A stretch of DNA of 30,703 bases from Nanoarchaeales archaeon. Its GTDB lineage: Archaea > Nanobdellota > Nanobdellia > Woesearchaeales > UBA583. How positions within the stretch are numbered: the stretch's first letter is position 1; every line of letters starts with the position of its first letter. Made by a program: the position numbers and the translations under genes. The DNA lies in contig JABSQY010000012.1 of the NCBI GenBank assembly GCA_013215525.1, positions 1-30,703 of the forward strand, in the 5' to 3' direction. Below the pieces are notes generated by a model, which worked only from the letters and a program-made list of their open reading frames with translations, was not told the origin of the DNA and did not search any database. Positions 26,009 through 30,703 of the stretch are shown piece after piece.

Positions 26009-26184
26009 ATGAAAATGTTATTAGTCATTTTCGATACAAGGTATCGATAAATTGATATTCACATCACATCAAGGAATCGAAAATTTCTAATCCTTTGTAA
26101 AAATTACAAAGTAATGTGTGGTGGAACATTTTGAAATAACATTTTCATTATTTTATACTTTTATGAAAATGTTATTTCAAAATG
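26009..26184. repeat. Nested inverted-repeat element with alternative pairings
   Basis: A word ATGAAAATGTTATT (26009-26022) is complementary to 26135-26148, bounding a 140-base segment. 26127-26148 (22 bases) is also perfectly complementary to 26163-26184 across a 14-base loop. The two pairings share 26135-26148 and exclude each other. Inside the 140 bases are further stems: CGATAC/GTATCG (26032-26037/26041-26046), CACATCACAT with ATGTGTGGTG (26060-26069/26114-26123, 2x2 internal loop), and CTTTGTAA/TTACAAAG (26093-26100/26104-26111). It lies between the 25392 gene and the pilus ATPase promoter. It could be a MITE-like element with three terminal copies, a structured RNA, or a switch. Confidence 0.6.
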
Positions 26185-26190
26185 ACAAAT

Positions 26191-26202
26191 TATATTTATA
26201 AG
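26191..26202 (+). promoter_or_regulatory. TATA box of the pilus ATPase operon
   Basis: TATATTTATAAG at 26191-26202 lies directly downstream of the 22-base inverted repeat. It predicts initiation near 26224, about ten bases before the ATG at 26235. The nearby repeat could affect this promoter. Confidence 0.5.
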
Positions 26203-26234
26203 CCTAAATTGTGATTTTTTAATTAGATTAAACT

Positions 26235-27878
26235 ATGGAACGACAACATTTCACAAAAACTGAAGATTTTAACGAGGCTATGGCTAAGTTTCCACATTTG
26301 AAAGCGTATGTTGATAAAGTTTCACAGAATGAGGGAGTTCCAGAATTTCATATATCACTTGATAGGTCAATGCGTTCGTTGGAATTTCCTAATATTATTT
26401 ATCCAATTGGAGATCCTATTTTTATTCATATTTCTCGTGGTGTTGAGAGGGGTGCTATTGTGTCTAATGCTATTATGCCTGAGATGAATTCTGATGAAAA
26501 AGATTTTTATAATTCAATTTTAGATAGAATTATTGAAATTGCTCATACTGCAAAAATTCCAAAAACTATGGAGGAATTACGTGAAGTTTTAATTTCTTTA
26601 TACAATGAGGTGGTTGAGGTTTCTGATAGAGAAGAAAAAGTTAATTTTTTGAATTTACTTGGTAAAAAAATTAAGTTGACTGCTAAACAACATGAGTTAA
26701 TTTTATTTCATTTGGTTAAGGATAGATTAGGTTATGCTAAACTTGAACCGATTTTACGTGATATATATATTGAAGATATTAGTTGTGTTGGTGTTGGAAA
26801 CATTTGGATTATTCATAAAATTTTTGGGTCTATTAAAAGTACTGTTGAGTTTGAAGATGATTTGGAACTTAATAAATATGTGGTTGAGGCGAGTGAACGT
26901 GTTGAACGTCCTGTGTCTGAAGCAACACCAATTGTAGATGCTATTATGGGAGATGGGTCTCGTGTGAATTATATTTATTCTAGAAAGATTTCACTTGGAG
27001 GGTCTTCTTTTACTATTCGTAAATTTAATGAAACTCCTGTGTCTGTTCCTATGCTTGTGAATTGGGGAACTTGGTCTGCTGAGATGGCTGGGTATTTATG
27101 GCTGTGTTTAGAAAATGGTGCATCGATGTTTGTTTGTGGGGAAACTGCTTCAGGAAAAACTACAACACTTAATGCAGCAACTACTTTTATTCCAATTGAT
27201 CATAAAATTTATTCAGTAGAAAATACTCCTGAACTTACTGTTCCTCATCCAATTTGGCAACATCTTGTAACTCGTGAGTCTGGGGAAAAAACAGATGTTA
27301 CAATGTTTGATTTATTAATTGCATCGCTACGTTCTCGTCCGGATTATATTATTGTAGGTGAGATTCGTGGAAAGGAGGCAAGTGTTACTTTTCAAGCTAT
27401 GCAAACTGGTCACCCAGTAATGTCTACTTTTCACGCAGGGTCTGTACACTCTATGATTCAACGTTTAACTGGAGATCCTATTAATATTCCAATGTCGTTT
27501 ATGGATAATCTAAATATTGTTTTAATTCAAAGTGCAGTGTATGTTAATGGTAAAGTTGAGAGACGAGTTTTATCTATTACTGAACTTGTAAAGTATAGTG
27601 ATGAGGTTAAGAAAATTTTAACAAGAGAAGTATTTTTATGGGATCCTTTAAAGGATAAACATAATTTTCGTGGATTATATAATAGTCATATTTTAGAAAA
27701 AAAGATTGCTCCACATATCGGACTTAAAGATCCTCGTGAGATTTATGAAATTATGTTTAAAAGAGCAAAAATTATTAAAGCGTTATGTGAGAGTGGAATT
27801 GAGAATTATTTTGAAATTGTTGAGATTTTATCTAAATATAGACGGGATGGTGAACGAGCTCTTCCGTTTAAGGTGTGA
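26235..27878 (+). CDS. Type IV pilus/archaellum-type secretion ATPase (PilB/TadA/FlaI family)
   Basis: The 547-residue cytoplasmic hexameric ATPase energises assembly of pilin-like filaments. It has the N-terminal domain typical of archaeal members, then LGYAKLEPILRDIYIEDISCVGVGNIWIIH (the conserved 'G.l..ll.D..iedi.v.g...i.v.h' region) and RVNYIYSRKISLGGSSFTIRKF. The Walker A motif GETASGKT is at about 302-309. The Asp box/Walker B part is PDYIIVGEIRGKEA (about 369-382) and the His box TFHAGSVHSMIQRL is at about 397-410. It ends two bases short of a Shine-Dalgarno-like site and 11 bases before the membrane-platform gene, its obvious partner. No pilin or prepilin peptidase gene lies in the window. 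Confidence 0.92.
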   Translation: MERQHFTKTEDFNEAMAKFPHLKAYVDKVSQNEGVPEFHISLDRSMRSLEFPNIIYPIGDPIFIHISRGVERGAIVSNAIMPEMNSDEKDFYNSILDRIIEIAHTAKIPKTMEELREVLISLYNEVVEVSDREEKVNFLNLLGKKIKLTAKQHELILFHLVKDRLGYAKLEPILRDIYIEDISCVGVGNIWIIHKIFGSIKSTVEFEDDLELNKYVVEASERVERPVSEATPIVDAIMGDGSRVNYIYSRKISLGGSSFTIRKFNETPVSVPMLVNWGTWSAEMAGYLWLCLENGASMFVCGETASGKTTTLNAATTFIPIDHKIYSVENTPELTVPHPIWQHLVTRESGEKTDVTMFDLLIASLRSRPDYIIVGEIRGKEASVTFQAMQTGHPVMSTFHAGSVHSMIQRLTGDPINIPMSFMDNLNIVLIQSAVYVNGKVERRVLSITELVKYSDEVKKILTREVFLWDPLKDKHNFRGLYNSHILEKKIAPHIGLKDPREIYEIMFKRAKIIKALCESGIENYFEIVEILSKYRRDGERALPFKV

Positions 27879-27881
27879 GGT
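27877..27881 (+). promoter_or_regulatory. Shine-Dalgarno-like site before the GTG start
   Basis: GAGGT at 27877-27881, eight bases before the GTG at 27890, fits pairing with the CACCTC end of archaeal 16S rRNA. It decides the unusual start and overlaps the ATPase stop codon (TGA 27876-27878). Most other starts in the window have only A-rich upstream sequence. Confidence 0.5.
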
Positions 27882-27889
27882 TTTAAACT

Positions 27890-29539
27890 GTGAACTCCAA
27901 GACTTTAGCTGCTTTAGGATTATCGGATTTTAAAACTTATATTTTAAAATATTTTTTACCTATTTTTTTATTAGACGTTTTAATTTTGTTAATTTTTGTT
28001 TTAGGGTTTGATAATACTTATGCGAAGATGCTTGGATATTTTGTTTTTGTTTGTGTTTTTGTAACTTTGTTTGCGTATCCAATTATGATTATTGATGCTC
28101 AGACACGTGATATTGAAGAGAACTTACATTTTTTTATTACTTATGCGGGGGCGTTGTCTACAGTTAATCTGGAGCGTAAGGAGTTGTTTACAGATTTGTC
28201 GGAGAAAAAAAGATATAAGGAGATATCTAATATTTTTCGTAAATTAATTTATTTAGTTGAAACTATTAAAGTTGATTTTGCATCTGCTGCATATAAAGTT
28301 TCTTCAATTTTAAATACTGAACATTTTGCGAGATTTTTAGAACGTATGGGAATTGCACTTTCTTTTAATGCAAATATTGGAAGTTTTTTAATTGGGGAGC
28401 AAAGAGTTTTAATGCGCGCCTATGAAAATGTTTATGTTGAAGGTCTTGAAAGAATCCGTACAATTCAAGATTTATTTGTATCACTTGTTTTAGCTTTTAG
28501 TTTTGCTCTTGCAATTGTTTTATTACTTCCTTTTTTAACTGGTGTTGATTCAGTTATTTTTTTACAATTTGGGTTAATTACTATTGTGTTTTTAGATATG
28601 GTTTTACTTGTTATGGTGAAATTCTTTTTACCTGCTGATAAATTGTATCATGATTTAGGTATGGAGCCTGGACGTGTGAAGTGTTGGATGAGTTTTGGTT
28701 TTTCTGCAATTATTGCTTTATTTGTATCTCCTTTTATATTATTAACAGATGTGCCTTTTATGATGAAACTTGCAATTATTATGACTCCATTTGTATTCAC
28801 TGGGATGTATGCTAGTTATCAAGAGAAAAAAGTTAAAAATCGTGATGTTTTATTTCCAGCATTTATTCGTTCTCTTGGAGATGTTCATCAATCAAAAGGA
28901 GGTACACTTACAACGACAATTGAAACGTTATTACCACACAATTTTGGTATTTTAGACTCTATGCTTGAGAGATTATATAAAAGACTAAAAATTACATCTG
29001 ATAAGTTTACTTCTTGGTTTTATTTTTCAAAAGAATCAGGTTCTGCATTAATTGCTGAATTTACAGATATTTTTATTACTGTTGTTTATCGTGGAGGGTC
29101 TGCAGCGATTGCTGGTGAAATTGTTTCAGATAATATGGAAAAAATTAATGGACTTCGTGATCAAAAATTAGAATTTGCATCAACGTTACGTGGAAATGTT
29201 TTTGGAACTTTTTTTGGTCTTGCTTTAACAATTTATATTTCTCAAATGGTTGCAGTTTTATTGATGGAAGTTTTTACTTCTTTAACATCAGATTTAACTG
29301 GTGCAGCTCTTGATTTACTTGCTGGAATTTTTCCAACTTCGATGGAAACTGATTCAAGTGGAGCGTCTATGTATATTGCTTTAATTTTATTAGTTCATGC
29401 AACAATTTCAGCATATATTGTGAAAGATGTTGATGGTGGGAATAAATTAGCTATGTTTCAAGATTTAGTTATTATGCTGTGGATTGGTGCTGTTTTAGAA
29501 TTTGCAATTATCTCTATGTCTGGTTCCTTTTTTACTTAA
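27890..29539 (+). CDS. Archaeal pilus assembly membrane platform protein (TadC/FlaJ/GspF family)
   Basis: The 549-residue integral membrane protein has about nine hydrophobic segments. A pair lies near residues 17-65, a cytoplasmic domain at about 66-195, then four segments (about 196-305). A second cytoplasmic helical domain (about 306-445) carries the family pattern FPAFIRSLGDVHQSKGGTLTTTIE and GGSAAIAGEIVSDNMEKI, and the C-terminal segments are near 445-470 and 490-545. Two T2SSF-like halves with intervening membrane helices are the archaeal FlaJ/TadC layout, and length is typical. It anchors the ATPase encoded immediately upstream and moves pilins out of the membrane. The start codon is GTG at 27890, supported by GAGGT eight bases upstream; no ATG start gives a full first helix. 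Confidence 0.88.
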   Translation: MNSKTLAALGLSDFKTYILKYFLPIFLLDVLILLIFVLGFDNTYAKMLGYFVFVCVFVTLFAYPIMIIDAQTRDIEENLHFFITYAGALSTVNLERKELFTDLSEKKRYKEISNIFRKLIYLVETIKVDFASAAYKVSSILNTEHFARFLERMGIALSFNANIGSFLIGEQRVLMRAYENVYVEGLERIRTIQDLFVSLVLAFSFALAIVLLLPFLTGVDSVIFLQFGLITIVFLDMVLLVMVKFFLPADKLYHDLGMEPGRVKCWMSFGFSAIIALFVSPFILLTDVPFMMKLAIIMTPFVFTGMYASYQEKKVKNRDVLFPAFIRSLGDVHQSKGGTLTTTIETLLPHNFGILDSMLERLYKRLKITSDKFTSWFYFSKESGSALIAEFTDIFITVVYRGGSAAIAGEIVSDNMEKINGLRDQKLEFASTLRGNVFGTFFGLALTIYISQMVAVLLMEVFTSLTSDLTGAALDLLAGIFPTSMETDSSGASMYIALILLVHATISAYIVKDVDGGNKLAMFQDLVIMLWIGAVLEFAIISMSGSFFT

Positions 29540-29543
29540 ATAA

Positions 29544-29975
29544 TTAAAATTTAACTATATTGTATTGTTGTTGTGTTTTTGGTTTATATTCTTGACTCCA
29601 ATTAAAAATTTTTTCTTCAGTTACCTCGTCATCGAATTTAGGGTTATATGTTACTACGACTGGACTTGTATTAAATTCTCCTAAAAAATATTCGTTAGGT
29701 AATTTTGAATTAAATTTATAATATATAAATACTTGTATTGCTTTTTGTAAATTTTGATGATCTCTAGTTTCTATGTCTAAATTTTTAATTTGGTTATTTT
29801 TAATTTGATGATATATATGTATATGTGATTCTGAGTATGGTATATCTATTGGTTTTATTACTTGTGTTTTAGAATTGAGTGGGAGCATACCTAGGAGTTT
29901 CATTAAATTGGGAGTAGTTGAGACTTCAACTCCTATTTTTCTTTTATTTAAACCAAGTATTGACATATATTTCAT
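29544..29975 (-). CDS. Uncharacterised 143-aa protein
   Basis: I do not recognise this protein. It has no signal peptide or membrane segment. An N-terminal basic stretch (MKYMSILGLNKRKIGVEV) is followed by alternating beta/polar segments (SHIHIYHQI, IKNLDIETRDHQNLQKAIQVFIYYKF) and a polar, Gln-rich tail. A TATA-like box (TTTATAAAG on the minus strand, near 30000-30008) is about 26-30 bases before the ATG at 29975, consistent with a leaderless mRNA; M4 at 29966 is an alternative. Its stop faces the pilus platform gene with only four bases between. It is on the same strand as the gene cut by the window edge, separated by 78 bases, but has its own promoter-like element. Confidence 0.6.
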   Translation of the reverse strand: MKYMSILGLNKRKIGVEVSTTPNLMKLLGMLPLNSKTQVIKPIDIPYSESHIHIYHQIKNNQIKNLDIETRDHQNLQKAIQVFIYYKFNSKLPNEYFLGEFNTSPVVVTYNPKFDDEVTEEKIFNWSQEYKPKTQQQYNIVKF

Positions 29976-30053
29976 TATACTTAATGTTTATATTTTATCT
30001 TTATAAATTTTCTTTACTGTTATTATACAAATGCATCCTATTCAAGTAACTGA

Positions 30054-30703
30054 TTATTTAATTTTTTCCATGTCTTCAACTAAAAACTCACTTTTTCCAA
30101 TCTTTTTAACTTCTTTAATTTTTAAGTCAAGGTGTTCATATATTTTTTTGAATTCAACTGTGTCATTATTTTGAAGCTTTATTTGGTAGTTAATCATTAG
30201 ATATTTACTAACTGAGATTTTACCAATTTCAAAACTAGAACTTGAAAATAAATTTTCTTTTTCAATTGGTACTCTTATGGTTACTTCTTGTTTTGTTTCT
30301 TTAATTATCATTTTATCTTTAGTTATTTGTTTTTCATTAATAATTTCACCTTTAACTAATATTTTTTCTTTTTGAGTTTTTATCATATTTTTTTTTTGAG
30401 TTTTTATTAATAAATTTGTAGCTGTGACGTGTAGTATTTTATAATTTATTTTCATTAAAAATTCCTGTATTAGATTTGATTCACTATTTGTAAATTTTTC
30501 TGATTTTAAAAATATAAAAAACATTTCATCTCCCATAATTCCAATGTTTAATGTTTTGAATATTTTTGGATTTGTCATTATGTATTTATTTGCAACTTCA
30601 AACATTGTATCAATAATTTTATTATAAAAACTATCTACTTCATTTGGAAAAAAATATGTGTTAAATGCGTTAAAAAAATCAATTTCTAAAAATCCGAAAT
30701 TTA
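30054..30703 (-). CDS. Divergent GGDEF-like (nucleotidyl-cyclase palm) protein, 5' part outside window
   Basis: The frame is open from the window edge, so the ATG at 30603-30605 is probably internal. About 215 codons are visible. The first visible residues, NFGFLEIDFFNAFNTYFFPNEV, resemble the GGDEF-domain metal-binding stretch 'llDiDfFKkiNDtyGH'. About 45 residues later NIGIMGDEMFFIFL stands where these cyclases have 'yGGDEFviil'. The order and spacing (about 50 residues) match GGDEF domains, but the second acidic metal ligand, Lys and Asn positions are altered (EIDFFNAFN) and the signature is MGDEM. The C-terminal ~110 residues are charged and beta-rich without the usual GGDEF end. This could be a divergent cyclase, a non-catalytic binding module, or another palm-fold protein. 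N-terminal domains are unseen. Confidence 0.5.
   Translation of the reverse strand, partial: NFGFLEIDFFNAFNTYFFPNEVDSFYNKIIDTMFEVANKYIMTNPKIFKTLNIGIMGDEMFFIFLKSEKFTNSESNLIQEFLMKINYKILHVTATNLLIKTQKKNMIKTQKEKILVKGEIINEKQITKDKMIIKETKQEVTIRVPIEKENLFSSSSFEIGKISVSKYLMINYQIKLQNNDTVEFKKIYEHLDLKIKEVKKIGKSEFLVEDMEKIK

Overview
The window is very AT-rich and archaeal. It carries split archaeal RNA polymerase genes in the order rpoH, rpoB'', rpoB', rpoA', rpoA''. It also has archaeal ribosomal proteins S15 and S3Ae, archaeal RpoL, a tRNA-Tyr with C1:G72 and a bulge-helix-bulge intron, tRNAs without an encoded CCA, TATA boxes about 26 bases before starts, and an archaeal pilus ATPase/membrane-platform pair. 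The base composition, tight gene packing, many lineage-specific small proteins and giant secreted Ig-like protein suggest a DPANN archaeon (Woesearchaeota/Pacearchaeota type). That placement is inference, not a measured phylogeny.

Layout. 1-1238: the end of a polytopic membrane protein, translationally coupled (ATGA) to a membrane-anchored beta-domain protein, then a 52-residue basic small protein. 1239-1571 is non-coding AT-rich DNA with the promoter of a 1937-residue secreted surface protein (1572-7385). 7386-14069 is an accessory metabolic island. It holds two paralogous double-headed Lrp/AsnC regulators on the minus strand, each divergent from a plus-strand target: a LOG phosphoribohydrolase-methyltransferase fusion and an NCS1 (CodB-like) nucleobase permease. 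Between them lies a small protein resembling the Janus/PHPT1 phosphohistidine phosphatase fold. The permease is followed by a protein of twelve 14-residue repeats. The promoter of the fusion gene and that of the PHPT1-like gene are duplicates of each other (17 mismatches in 88 bases), and both carry a spaced TGTATA/TATACA inverted repeat.

14196-24123 is the information-processing core: rps15, rps3ae, rpoL, a conserved small protein, tRNA-Tyr(intron)/Asp/Lys, and the rpo operon, whose genes are separated by only one or two bases. 24183-30703 holds a degenerate HD-GYP-like protein, a putative half-size tRNA-splicing-endonuclease-like protein, a striking nest of inverted repeats (26009-26184), the pilus ATPase and TadC/FlaJ-type platform, an unknown small protein, and a gene cut by the right edge whose visible part resembles a divergent GGDEF domain.

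Two places look most likely to hold something new. The first is the 7.6-14.1 kb island, which looks like a nucleobase/nucleotide regulon controlled by duplicated tandem-Lrp proteins. The second is the right end, where relics or variants of both halves of a cyclic-dinucleotide signalling system (HD-GYP-like and GGDEF-like) occur in a lineage where such signalling is not expected. All functional statements come from reading motifs by eye; no database search was possible.
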